Notes under the pieces: generated by a model | Told to the model about the DNA's origin: nothing | Databases searched by the model: none | Seen by the model: only the letters and a program-made list of their open reading frames with translations | Translations under genes and position numbers: made by a program | Part shown: positions 33,966-42,425 of the stretch, in pieces | Position numbering within the stretch: the first letter of the stretch is position 1 | Layout of the letters: each line of letters opens with the position of its first letter | From: an uncultured Muribaculaceae bacterium | GTDB lineage: Bacteria > Bacteroidota > Bacteroidia > Bacteroidales > Muribaculaceae | Direction: 5' to 3' | NCBI GenBank assembly: GCA_910583525.1 | Contig: CAJTXL010000003.1 | Span: 62,001-126,000, forward strand | Length of the DNA: 64,000 nucleotides

Positions 33966-35423
33966 ATGGACGCCAAAGAGTTTGCCGCCGAAGTGTTGTT
34001 GGCCTTGCCCTACGAAGCCAACGAGCAGCAGGTAGCCGTGGTGGCGGCCTTGGCACGCTTCTGCAACCCGGCAGCGCGCCCCGAGGGCGTGTTTGTGCTC
34101 AACGGCTACGCAGGCACGGGCAAGACTTCGTTGACGGGAGCACTCGTAAAGACTCTTGAGGCACACAAACGCCCGGCGGTGCTGTTAGCGCCCACGGGAC
34201 GTGCCGCAAAGGTGTTCAGCGCCAACTCTGGCGGACATCCTGCATTCACAATCCACCGCAAGATATACCGCCACATCCCGGCGGCATCTCCCGGAACTTA
34301 TACGGCACCTCTGCCGGCCGAGAACAAGTACCGCGACGCCATCTTCATAGTCGATGAAGCGTCGATGCTCGGCGGCGACAGCAGCGACGGCTCCAACCTG
34401 CTCGACGACCTTGTCACATATGTCTATGCCGGAGAGAACTGCCGCCTTATTCTGATTGGCGACACAGCCCAGCTGCCCCCGGTAGGCTCAGACGTCTCGC
34501 CTGCTATGGATGCTTCGGTGCTCAGGCGCATGGGCTTGAAAGTCACCAAGGCGACTTTGACGGCCACCGCCAGGCAGGCCGCAGGCTCAGGCATACTCTT
34601 CAACGCAACCAGGCTGCGCAAGGCCATGGCACGCGCCGCCACGACAGAGGGGGCGCAAGTGCCGGTGCCCAAGCTCAAAACCGAGGGCTTCGACGATGTC
34701 ACGATAGTGTCCGGCGAAGATTTGCCCGAAATGCTCGAACGCGCCTATGCCTCGTCGGACGCCGGCCCGGCAGAGACCATCCTTATCACGCGCAGCAACC
34801 GCCGCGCAGCCGAGTACAATGCCGGCATACGCGCCGAAGTGCTCTACCGAGAAGAGGAACTAAGCCGGGGCGACATGCTCATCGTTGCCCGGAACCACTA
34901 TTTCACGAAGAAAGTGCCGGGCATCGATTTTGTGGCGAACGGCGACATCGTCACCGTCGAAAAAGTCTACGGAAGCGAAATGCGCTATGGCAAGCGCTTT
35001 GCCGACGTACGCCTCGCCATGCAGCCCGACCCGGCGAACGCCGAGGCCGAAATCCCGGCCTTCGACGTGAAAATCATGCTCGACACGCTTGCCGACCCCA
35101 ACGCCACCATCTCTCAGGACGATTGGAACAATCTCTACTATGCCATCATGACCGACGACGAGCGCTACGGCTCCGCATCGCCCGACGAACGCTACAAGGC
35201 GCTGCGCAACGACCCCTACTGGACGGCCCTGCAGGTCAAATATGCCTACGCCGTCACATGCCACAAGGCGCAGGGCGGCCAGTGGGACAACGTCTTCGTC
35301 GATTTGTCGTATATCCCCGACGATGCCCTCGGCATGCAGCTATACCGCTGGTTCTATACGGCAGTGACCCGGGCGAAGCGCCGTCTCTATCTGATAGCTC
35401 CGCCCGAGTCACTGCTCGGATAA
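33966..35423 (+). CDS. RecD/Dda-like SF1B DNA helicase
   Basis: The 485-residue protein has Walker A G-Y-A-G-T-G-K-T-S near residue 48, a D-E-A-S-M-L Walker B (about 129-134), I-G-D-T-A-Q-L-P-P-V-G (motif III region) and the C-terminal UvrD_C_2 part with C-H-K-A-Q-G-G-Q-W-D-N-V-F and Y-T-A-V-T-R-A-K. It lacks RecB/RecC partners nearby and the long N-terminal part of RecD2, so it is a stand-alone 5'-3' helicase type. A repair role is inferred. It converges with the B12 operon, whose last gene ends 11 bases away. Confidence 0.9.
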   Translation: MDAKEFAAEVLLALPYEANEQQVAVVAALARFCNPAARPEGVFVLNGYAGTGKTSLTGALVKTLEAHKRPAVLLAPTGRAAKVFSANSGGHPAFTIHRKIYRHIPAASPGTYTAPLPAENKYRDAIFIVDEASMLGGDSSDGSNLLDDLVTYVYAGENCRLILIGDTAQLPPVGSDVSPAMDASVLRRMGLKVTKATLTATARQAAGSGILFNATRLRKAMARAATTEGAQVPVPKLKTEGFDDVTIVSGEDLPEMLERAYASSDAGPAETILITRSNRRAAEYNAGIRAEVLYREEELSRGDMLIVARNHYFTKKVPGIDFVANGDIVTVEKVYGSEMRYGKRFADVRLAMQPDPANAEAEIPAFDVKIMLDTLADPNATISQDDWNNLYYAIMTDDERYGSASPDERYKALRNDPYWTALQVKYAYAVTCHKAQGGQWDNVFVDLSYIPDDALGMQLYRWFYTAVTRAKRRLYLIAPPESLLG

Positions 35424-35434
35424 GGGTATATTTC

Positions 35435-36850
35435 TTATTTCAGAATTACTTTGTCGACCCTATGGCCTTGGCGCCGGATGTATATTCCGGCACCGGGTTC
35501 GGTCACGGGCATGCCCTGAAGTGTGAAGTACTCCGCCGGGCAGGCGTCATCTTCAACCTCAACGGTTTCCACACCCGACTGCTCTGCTGCCGTGGTGAAA
35601 ACGGGCAGCGACGGAAACCAGTAATTGGATATCATCGGATAGTCGCATATAGCCTTGCCCACGGCATCGAAACGACGCACAATGTAGGTCGGGTCTACGA
35701 ACTTATGGAACAACGAGGCATAGAGTTCGTCGGTCTGCGGATGTATGCCGAGCGAACAGCCGTATATGTGCCAGTCGCCCTCGGCCTCCGAAAAATCGAT
35801 GATTTTTTCGATTTTTCCGGCGTCGATATCAAAGCGGAACACCTTATAGTTCGTAAACCAGCTGTTGGAGCCGCCGCACCAATAAAGCACGTTGTTGACC
35901 GCCGACGCGCAGAACGGGTCTGGCGTCCAGGCATACCAGGAGTTGCCGGGCGGATAGAGACCGGCTTCGGCATCGATACGGATTACTTCGCGCGTCATCG
36001 TGCACGGGTCGAGGCGGATGATATACGGCACCGTCGAGCCCGAGCCTTGCACATTCTTCGATGCCCCGTACCATAGGTTTCCGTCCTTTGAACGTACCAC
36101 CGTTGAGCCGATGCCCGACGCACGGCGTGGCCGCGTGCCGGTGTCGGCTTCGATGGCGTCGTCTATTATATCCATGTTGAGCACTTCAACGACCTTGTCG
36201 GCATCGGGGTCGATGACAAGCATTCCGTACTGCTGATGCACGGCAAAAACTTTCCCCTCGGCCAAAACCATCGTCCCCGTCTGCCCTACGTATAGCGAGC
36301 CTGTCGGGTCGGAGTTCGGCTTGTCGTTGCCGTTCCCGGCATTGGGGTTCGCCGAGCCTTCGACCTGACCCTCTATCTCAAGCGTCTCAAGGTTGAGAAC
36401 CCATATGCCGTTGCTTGACGAAACATATCCTTTAGTCTCCGACACGCCGCAGAAAGCCCTGCCGTCGCATTGGGCGCCCGAATTGTCAATCAGCTGAAGC
36501 TGTTTTACCAGTTTCATCGTCTTGGCGTCGGCAACCGATATGCGGCCGCCCGTGATTGACGCTCCGGGATCTTTCTCCTGTTTGGCGACCATATAAAGAC
36601 GGCCTTTCCACAAAGCACCGTACTGGTTAGTGCAACCAAGCTCCATGCCCGGGTTTTCGGCCTGTATTATGCGGTAGTGCCAGTAATTGCCGTCAGGGTC
36701 GTCGGGCAGAAGGTAGTTTACGGTAGAGTTCTGATGACCGTACCAGTCTTCGTTGATGAAGATGATGCCTTTGGTATAGTCCAAGTCTTCCGCAACGGCC
36801 GAAACCGTTGCGAAAGACATTGATAAAGCTATTGCTAAATTGCGTATCAT
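35435..36850 (-). CDS. Secreted DUF5074-like propeller protein with C-terminal sorting-type tail
   Basis: The 471-residue protein has a signal peptide (cleavage near A-V-A-E-D). The mature part starts G-I-I-F-I-N-E-D-W-Y-G-H-Q-N-S-T-V-N and continues E-N-P-G-M-E-L-G-C-T-N-Q-Y, the same block as residues ~524-575 of the next gene upstream and related to the BtuG-like lipoprotein of this operon. The last ~35 residues (Y-F-T-L-Q-G-M-P-V then G-I-Y-I-R-R-Q-G-H-R-V-D-K-V) resemble the Bacteroidales C-terminal sorting tail. It overlaps the 1065-residue gene by four bases and is the last gene under the cobalamin riboswitch. B12 binding is inferred only. Confidence 0.75.
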   Translation of the reverse strand: MIRNLAIALSMSFATVSAVAEDLDYTKGIIFINEDWYGHQNSTVNYLLPDDPDGNYWHYRIIQAENPGMELGCTNQYGALWKGRLYMVAKQEKDPGASITGGRISVADAKTMKLVKQLQLIDNSGAQCDGRAFCGVSETKGYVSSSNGIWVLNLETLEIEGQVEGSANPNAGNGNDKPNSDPTGSLYVGQTGTMVLAEGKVFAVHQQYGMLVIDPDADKVVEVLNMDIIDDAIEADTGTRPRRASGIGSTVVRSKDGNLWYGASKNVQGSGSTVPYIIRLDPCTMTREVIRIDAEAGLYPPGNSWYAWTPDPFCASAVNNVLYWCGGSNSWFTNYKVFRFDIDAGKIEKIIDFSEAEGDWHIYGCSLGIHPQTDELYASLFHKFVDPTYIVRRFDAVGKAICDYPMISNYWFPSLPVFTTAAEQSGVETVEVEDDACPAEYFTLQGMPVTEPGAGIYIRRQGHRVDKVILK

Positions 36851-39800
36851 TTTATGATGATTTTCTTTGAAAGGCCGTTGTCGCCGATGATTATGTACAC
36901 GCCTGCCGGAACCTCTGCCCGATAGGCATAACTGTCGCTATCAGCCATGAACAAAGCCGAGACGGCACCGACGGCATTTATCAGCCTGATCGATGCGCCC
37001 TCGCAGTTGGCAACGTTTATAAGGCGACCGTCGGTCGAAATCCTTGCCGCGCCTTTCTCAATTCGGTCTATGCCCGACGTCTCGTCCACTACATCGACAT
37101 GCACGGCATGCCTTACCGTCCGGCCGTTCGATTCTACGGCAACGGCGAAGTCATGCGAGCCTACCGACAATGGCGTAAGTGTAAGCACATTGCCGTCAAG
37201 AGCCACATCGACAGGAGCGTTTGCGGCACGGGATACGGCCTCGACAGAATAACGTATGTTGGCGTCGTTGTTGTCGCGGTCTGTGGCATTGAGCGTTATT
37301 TCTGCCGGTTCGCCGTCGACATATAGCACGATGTCATCGACATCTTCCATCTCTGGCAAATACGCGTCGGGGAATATGGGCATCGACTGAAACCAGTAGT
37401 AGGGACGCAATTCGATGGTGCGCAAAATTTCGCCCGAAGCCGCGTCGATGAAATGCGTCCAGTTATATCTGTAGTGGCCCGACGCTTTCGACTCGGTAGT
37501 CCCGGCAATGATTTCGCCGCTGCGGTCATCGTAGCGTATTGTGCCGTAAGCGCCTTGCTTCAGGCCGGGAGTGTGTGCCGGAAGGCCGCTGACTTGTGCC
37601 AGTTGCGTGAATGTTCCGTCTTCGATGTCATAGCGCCATATGATGCCGCTGCCGCCGTTGGAGATAGAGCTGCCGCCGGCAAAGAAAAGCGACGGCACAG
37701 TCTGTGCTGCCGTGAATTGCGTGGTGCGCCATGCGCCCCATCCGCAAGTCACCGTACCGCAGTCTTTCGGCACTGTCACACGCTCTTTCTCTTCAAGGGT
37801 GAGATGGTCCAAAGCTACAAATTCCGACTGCTTGTCGGCGTTGACGGTGGCATACCATACCGTGCCGTCGTAAGCCTGGGTTATGCCTTGCACATTGGCG
37901 TCGGCGATAGCTTTGACAATCTCGTCGGTGTCGATGTCGATTATGTAGACGCCCGTGCTCTGCCGCAGTGCGAAAGCATGCTTGCCGGCAAGCACCATGT
38001 CGCCGATTTGGCCGTTATAAAGGTCAGCAGCGTTGCCTTCGGGGTCACTGCCCTCGATTTTTCCTGTAATTGAACAGTTGTCGATATCTATGATGTAGAT
38101 GCCCGACGAAGTACCCATGTACACACGTCCCGGTCCGGCGCCGCAGAGGGCACGGCCGTCGGCGCTGCGAGTTTCGCCTTCGACCATGATATCGTCGATA
38201 GAGCCTAAGCGCCGAAGTGTCGAGGCATCCGCCACAACCAGACGTCCGCCGCCGGGCAAGGGGTCGCCGTTGTCTGCGGCTTGTTTTGAGCTGACAATAA
38301 GCTTGCCCCCGTATATTATCGCATACTGCGAAGTGCAACCGAACGACATGCCGGGGTTTTCACGCTCGTAAGCCTGATACGTAACCTCGTAGTCGGGCGA
38401 GAACCAGTTCAGGCCGCCGTTGGTATGTCCGAACCATTCTTCATTGAGCATGATTGTACCCGTATTATAGTCGATTGCCTGCTCGCGTTCGCGGTCGACC
38501 ACCTTTACGGTGAAGTCGCGCGAGCAGAAACCGTCAGTCGATGCAATGGTGAGGGTGCATTCGCCTTCACGGTGACCCGACAACTCGTAGGGTTGCATGC
38601 GTTTGTTGTTTTCGTCCCAAAGGTTTACCTTATAAGCCGTAGCGATATAATCCGCTTTAGAGCTTCCGTTGTCTTTCAAAGTCACCGTGTAGTTGCTGTT
38701 AGTCGGCGCTTCAGGCGACAGACGCGGCATGATACCGGCCATCTCCTTGGGCGTAAGCGTTATTACTCCGTCGCTGTCGGCAACGTCGAGCTGTATGTCG
38801 GTCACGGGGCTGTACATAAGCGTTCTCGGGAGCGCTGCCGTAGTTTTGGTGTCGCTTACCAACATGACGGCATTCGGATTGAGGAAACGGTCAAGCGGAA
38901 CTTTGTTCAGCGATTTGTCGACAACACGCTTCACATAGCCGCTCCAGGCGCCGTCTGACCCGTCATGCTCGGTGGCCGATATTGTGCCGTCGCCGTTGGT
39001 GTCGAACGATATTTTGAGGCCGTTGCTGCGGTCTACCGTCAGACGGCTGTCGGCCTTGGCGATATTGTCGAGCACGGTGCCGAGATTGTCGTCCCAGCCG
39101 CCGCTCCAACGGTAGCCGTAAACGATGTTCGACGGATTTTTACCGTCTTTGAACTCCAGCACCACCGACGCGCTCTTCTCGCCGGAACCTACCCACATGG
39201 CAATCTTGCTTTGGTCGACGGGCTGCGCCACCGTCACGGGAACGTGCATCTCCTCGTTGTAGTCCATGATGTCGTAGTCGAGTTCCTCGCTCAGCTCGTC
39301 GCCGGTGTCGCCGATACCGCCGCCGGTATAGCCGAAATCGACATACTTCCATGCCTGCACGCAGCCATCGGTAAGCATTGCGCTCGACATGCCAAGACCC
39401 GAATAGCTCATGCTGTCGTAGTCGCTGTCGCCGCACCAATAGCTCCAGTACCCTTCGTACCATCCGGCTCGCCAACGGTATTCCCAAGCTTCTTCATAGC
39501 CTTCTTCAAGCTGCCAGTAATCATAGTCGTACGACGGATATCCGTAGACGAACGCATTGAGCGGATGCTCTATGATGCCGCTTGTGCGGCTGTCTTCGAT
39601 GGCATCTATGCACATCTGCTCGGCCGAAGCGCCGGGGGCGGAATCCTGACCCATCGACGTATTGGGATTGTTGAAGTCGAACGAAGAACCGTTCAATGCG
39701 CCTTCGTAGTCGTAGCGCAGATAGTCGAGGTGTTCCCTGTTGGCCGATAGCCCCACGCCGTTGAGCGTTGAGCCCATAGCCCCTGTATATTGCACAAGGA

Positions 39801-40044
39801 CTGTCAATGCTGAACTTTGCGAGGCTATCGCACGAAGCATGTCTTCGCCCGACGCCGTTCCGGTCCATCGGTACCCCCACACATAGGCCATGTCGCCTTT
39901 TCCGTCTTTGAAATCGATGACAAGGGCGGCCTTGTTTTCACCTTCGCCTGCCCAATGGGTAATACGGTCCCAGTCGACCCATTGGGTAAAGGCCGGGGAC
40001 GACGCGCTCGACATGAGCACGCCTGCTAAAAGTAACTTTTTCAT
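36847..40044 (-). CDS. Large secreted multidomain protein of the B12 operon
   Basis: The 1065-residue product has a signal peptide (about 1-20). Two related domains follow, one with W-A-G-E-G-E-N-K-A-A-L-V-I-D-F and V-W-G-Y-R-W (56-60), the second with W-V-G-S-G-E-K-S-A-S-V-V-L-E-F and Y-G-Y-R-W (309-313). Between and after them are a Tyr/Trp/Asp-rich stretch (~165-240) and an EF-hand-like D-T-N-G-D-G-T-I-S-A-T-E (348-359). A DUF5074-like propeller starts near 524 (I-M-L-N-E-E-W-F-G-H-T-N). An Ig-like part and a C-terminal tail (G-V-Y-I-I-I-G-D-N-G) end it. It follows the PKD-like lipoprotein by 21 bases. Function is not recognised; the riboswitch suggests corrinoid capture. Confidence 0.75.
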   Translation of the reverse strand: MKKLLLAGVLMSSASSPAFTQWVDWDRITHWAGEGENKAALVIDFKDGKGDMAYVWGYRWTGTASGEDMLRAIASQSSALTVLVQYTGAMGSTLNGVGLSANREHLDYLRYDYEGALNGSSFDFNNPNTSMGQDSAPGASAEQMCIDAIEDSRTSGIIEHPLNAFVYGYPSYDYDYWQLEEGYEEAWEYRWRAGWYEGYWSYWCGDSDYDSMSYSGLGMSSAMLTDGCVQAWKYVDFGYTGGGIGDTGDELSEELDYDIMDYNEEMHVPVTVAQPVDQSKIAMWVGSGEKSASVVLEFKDGKNPSNIVYGYRWSGGWDDNLGTVLDNIAKADSRLTVDRSNGLKISFDTNGDGTISATEHDGSDGAWSGYVKRVVDKSLNKVPLDRFLNPNAVMLVSDTKTTAALPRTLMYSPVTDIQLDVADSDGVITLTPKEMAGIMPRLSPEAPTNSNYTVTLKDNGSSKADYIATAYKVNLWDENNKRMQPYELSGHREGECTLTIASTDGFCSRDFTVKVVDREREQAIDYNTGTIMLNEEWFGHTNGGLNWFSPDYEVTYQAYERENPGMSFGCTSQYAIIYGGKLIVSSKQAADNGDPLPGGGRLVVADASTLRRLGSIDDIMVEGETRSADGRALCGAGPGRVYMGTSSGIYIIDIDNCSITGKIEGSDPEGNAADLYNGQIGDMVLAGKHAFALRQSTGVYIIDIDTDEIVKAIADANVQGITQAYDGTVWYATVNADKQSEFVALDHLTLEEKERVTVPKDCGTVTCGWGAWRTTQFTAAQTVPSLFFAGGSSISNGGSGIIWRYDIEDGTFTQLAQVSGLPAHTPGLKQGAYGTIRYDDRSGEIIAGTTESKASGHYRYNWTHFIDAASGEILRTIELRPYYWFQSMPIFPDAYLPEMEDVDDIVLYVDGEPAEITLNATDRDNNDANIRYSVEAVSRAANAPVDVALDGNVLTLTPLSVGSHDFAVAVESNGRTVRHAVHVDVVDETSGIDRIEKGAARISTDGRLINVANCEGASIRLINAVGAVSALFMADSDSYAYRAEVPAGVYIIIGDNGLSKKIIIK

Positions 40045-40065
40045 TCTAATTTATTGGTTTATCGG

Positions 40066-41274
40066 TTATTGTGTCGGTATGGGGTCGGGTGGCACGATGT
40101 CGCGTACGGGGATATGCAAATCCTGCGCACGCGCTATTTCGGTCGAGGTCTCGCCGAGCCAGCCGCAGTATTGGTTGAGACCCGTATAGACCCGGACGAA
40201 ATCTATGCCGGGAAGGTCGACGGGCGTGCCGTCGGCATCGACAGCCCAGTCGATTTTGAACGAATTGAGGTCTTTGAAGTCGTTGGGGTGATTGTCGACA
40301 TAGCCCCAGGGGTATGAATACAGCACATAGTAGCGTCCCGTGCCGCTGAGGTCGATGCCGTTGGGCGACAAGAGCGTGCCTGTGAACGTCATTTCGTCCT
40401 CGGCGAGCCACTTGGGCCAGTAAGGCTGGTCGTGGAAAATATTCTTCGCAATAAATCCGCTCGTGCCTTCCGAGTCGTACCACGGTATGTATTCGAGGTC
40501 GTTCAGGTAGCCGTCCTCGTCTTCGACCGAGGCTTTATCGGGGTCGGGCTTATGGTAGGTGATTGAATAGCCGTGCTTTGTTGCATCCGAACGGTATTCG
40601 CTGCCTGCGAGTTCATACCACGGGTCATCGGGAATGCCGTTGCAGTTGGTGTCGTAGCTCACCATCACTATTCCAGGCTCGGCCGAGCCGCCTTTGGCGT
40701 CGGGGTTCGTAAGTTCGTAGAAAGCGTTGCCCCATATGCGGAAATCGTATTCGCCGGGCCTGTTCACCACGGTGTGGTCGAAGCCGAAAGTAACGTAGCC
40801 GCCATATCCGCCGAGACTTATCATCACGTCATTGGTGCCCGAAATGCAGTCTTCGGCTTTCTGCAAAATGTCGGCATAGCTGTCGCCCGGCTCGTACTGC
40901 GGCATTTCGTTGATGAACTGCCCCGGCGCCGGACGGTACTCATAGACGCGCGATATGTAGGGGCTATATTCCACTTCTTCGTGGAGGACCGTCACGGTGA
41001 AGTCGAAATGGTATGGCGTTTCGGGGTCTATAATGTCGAACGACAACTCGTAGACGCCTTCCGTGTCGGCGAGGAAGATGAAAGAACGCTCGTTGCAGGC
41101 CGCCTCGCCGTTTACCGTCCAAAGATAGCGCTCCCCGGTAAGAGCCGGTTCGAGCGGCAGCTTGCACATGCGCGCTATGCGGTAGCTGTCGTCGATGCCG
41201 AGGCTGACGGTCTCCACCTCGTGCGAGCATGCGCACAGGGTCAAAAGTGCAGATATGAGGAGAATGCGTTTCAT
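40066..41274 (-). CDS. PKD-like surface lipoprotein of the B12 operon
   Basis: ATG at 41274 is fixed by the four-base overlap with the btuG-like stop and by the lipoprotein signal (L-C-A-C, Cys at residue 16). The 402 residues begin with an Ig/PKD-like region (R-Y-L-W-T-V-N-G-E, then Y-E-L-S-F-D-I-I-D). A beta-rich domain follows with G-G-Y-G-G-Y-V-T-F-G-F-D-H, N-C-N-G-I-P-D-D-P-W-Y-E-L-A-G and V-R-V-Y-T-G-L-N. Proteins of this type occur beside BtuB/BtuG in Bacteroides; a B12-binding lipoprotein class called BtuH is known there, but I cannot confirm that this is it. Surface location is likely. Confidence 0.75.
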   Translation of the reverse strand: MKRILLISALLTLCACSHEVETVSLGIDDSYRIARMCKLPLEPALTGERYLWTVNGEAACNERSFIFLADTEGVYELSFDIIDPETPYHFDFTVTVLHEEVEYSPYISRVYEYRPAPGQFINEMPQYEPGDSYADILQKAEDCISGTNDVMISLGGYGGYVTFGFDHTVVNRPGEYDFRIWGNAFYELTNPDAKGGSAEPGIVMVSYDTNCNGIPDDPWYELAGSEYRSDATKHGYSITYHKPDPDKASVEDEDGYLNDLEYIPWYDSEGTSGFIAKNIFHDQPYWPKWLAEDEMTFTGTLLSPNGIDLSGTGRYYVLYSYPWGYVDNHPNDFKDLNSFKIDWAVDADGTPVDLPGIDFVRVYTGLNQYCGWLGETSTEIARAQDLHIPVRDIVPPDPIPTQ

Positions 41275-42425
41275 CGTGGCAGAAAGCATATATGGGCAGG
41301 AATGTCGCCGGTGCGCACCGACCATTTTTTGCGGCCGTCGGGCGAGTAGCAATGCAGTGCGCCCGAGCTGACGTAGTTCTTGGCGTCGGTGACGAAAATG
41401 TCGCCCGTTTCGGGGTGCACCGCTATGCCGTAGGGGATTTTTATGTCGCTCTCGGTGCCGTCTGTTATGAAGCAGTCCGACACTCGCTCTTTCGTCACCG
41501 TGTCGATGATGCCGTAGCTTATCGTGTTCGAGCCGGTGAAATTGTTCCACTCGGTGGCGTAGTAGTAGAGTTTGTCGCCATGGATAGCCATGTTCGAGCA
41601 TGCAATGTCGAGGGTGTCGGTCACTGTCATGCGGTTGTAGCCTTTTTTCTTGTCGAGCACGAAGAGCTTCGACGGCACATCTTCGTAGTTGCCGCGCGAA
41701 CTTACCCACAGCTTGCCCTGACGGTCTTTCTTGACACGGTGCAGATTGATGCCTACGGGTATCTGCTCGATTTGCTTGAAGTCTATCATCTGCACCACCG
41801 AGACGGTGTTGTCGTACTGCGGCACACGGTAGCCGCCTGAGTTTGCCACATACATGTAGTCGTCGATGATTTCCATCTCTTCGGGCTGATAGCCAACAGA
41901 CACCTTGCGTGTTACGGCCAACGATGTCGTGTCGACTTCGTAGACCGCCCCTTTGGGTGCGTCGGGGTCTATCAGCACAGGGCCGACGTACGAACTGACA
42001 TATGCCTTGCCGCGATGGAAACGCACATAGCGGCAGTTGGGCAGGTCGACCTGGCCGATGCGCACGCCTGTTCGGGCGTCCATCACCTCGACCTTATGCG
42101 AACAATTCACGACCACCCACAGCTTGGAGCCGTAGATGCCGATGTCGTTGCCCACGTCGCCGAGTTCCTTTATCACGTTAGGGTTGCGCTCGGCATAGAA
42201 ATTGCGTGCATACAGCCCCGTGAAGTAGTCGAAATAGTCGAGGGTGCACTTGTTCGAACCCATATTTCCTTCGTTTACAAGATAGAAACCGCGGATGGCC
42301 GTGCCGGGGTCGGGCGTTTCGGGCACGATGTCATACTCCGTCGGCACCACGAGTTCGTCCTCGCGACAACTCGTGGAGGCCGGCAGGAGCGGCAGAAAAT
42401 ATAATATGTAACGAATGAATTTCAT
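41271..42425 (-). CDS. btuG: BtuG-like beta-propeller surface lipoprotein
   Basis: The 384-residue protein has a lipobox (A-S-T-S-C, Cys about residue 20) followed by R-E-D-E, fitting surface export. It is a YncE/DUF5074-type propeller: F-Y-L-V-N-E-G-N-M-G-S-N-K-C-T-L at the start, then repeated blades such as L-W-V-V-V-N-C-S-H-K-V-E-V, and I-A-V-H-P-E-T-G-D-I-F-V-T-D-A. BtuG in Bacteroides binds cobalamin very tightly at the cell surface and sits on BtuB. Here it directly follows btuB with overlapping stop and start and lies under a cobalamin riboswitch, which makes the assignment strong although the closest characterised proteins cannot be compared here. Confidence 0.87.
   Translation of the reverse strand: MKFIRYILYFLPLLPASTSCREDELVVPTEYDIVPETPDPGTAIRGFYLVNEGNMGSNKCTLDYFDYFTGLYARNFYAERNPNVIKELGDVGNDIGIYGSKLWVVVNCSHKVEVMDARTGVRIGQVDLPNCRYVRFHRGKAYVSSYVGPVLIDPDAPKGAVYEVDTTSLAVTRKVSVGYQPEEMEIIDDYMYVANSGGYRVPQYDNTVSVVQMIDFKQIEQIPVGINLHRVKKDRQGKLWVSSRGNYEDVPSKLFVLDKKKGYNRMTVTDTLDIACSNMAIHGDKLYYYATEWNNFTGSNTISYGIIDTVTKERVSDCFITDGTESDIKIPYGIAVHPETGDIFVTDAKNYVSSGALHCYSPDGRKKWSVRTGDIPAHICFLPR

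Noticed and set aside
38965..39750. Plus-strand open frame opposite the 1065-residue gene
   Set aside because: Antisense shadow; composition biased and no domain seen.
41275..41709. N-terminal extension of the PKD-like lipoprotein
   Set aside because: It overlaps the BtuG-like gene in another frame; ATG 41274 gives a proper lipoprotein signal.
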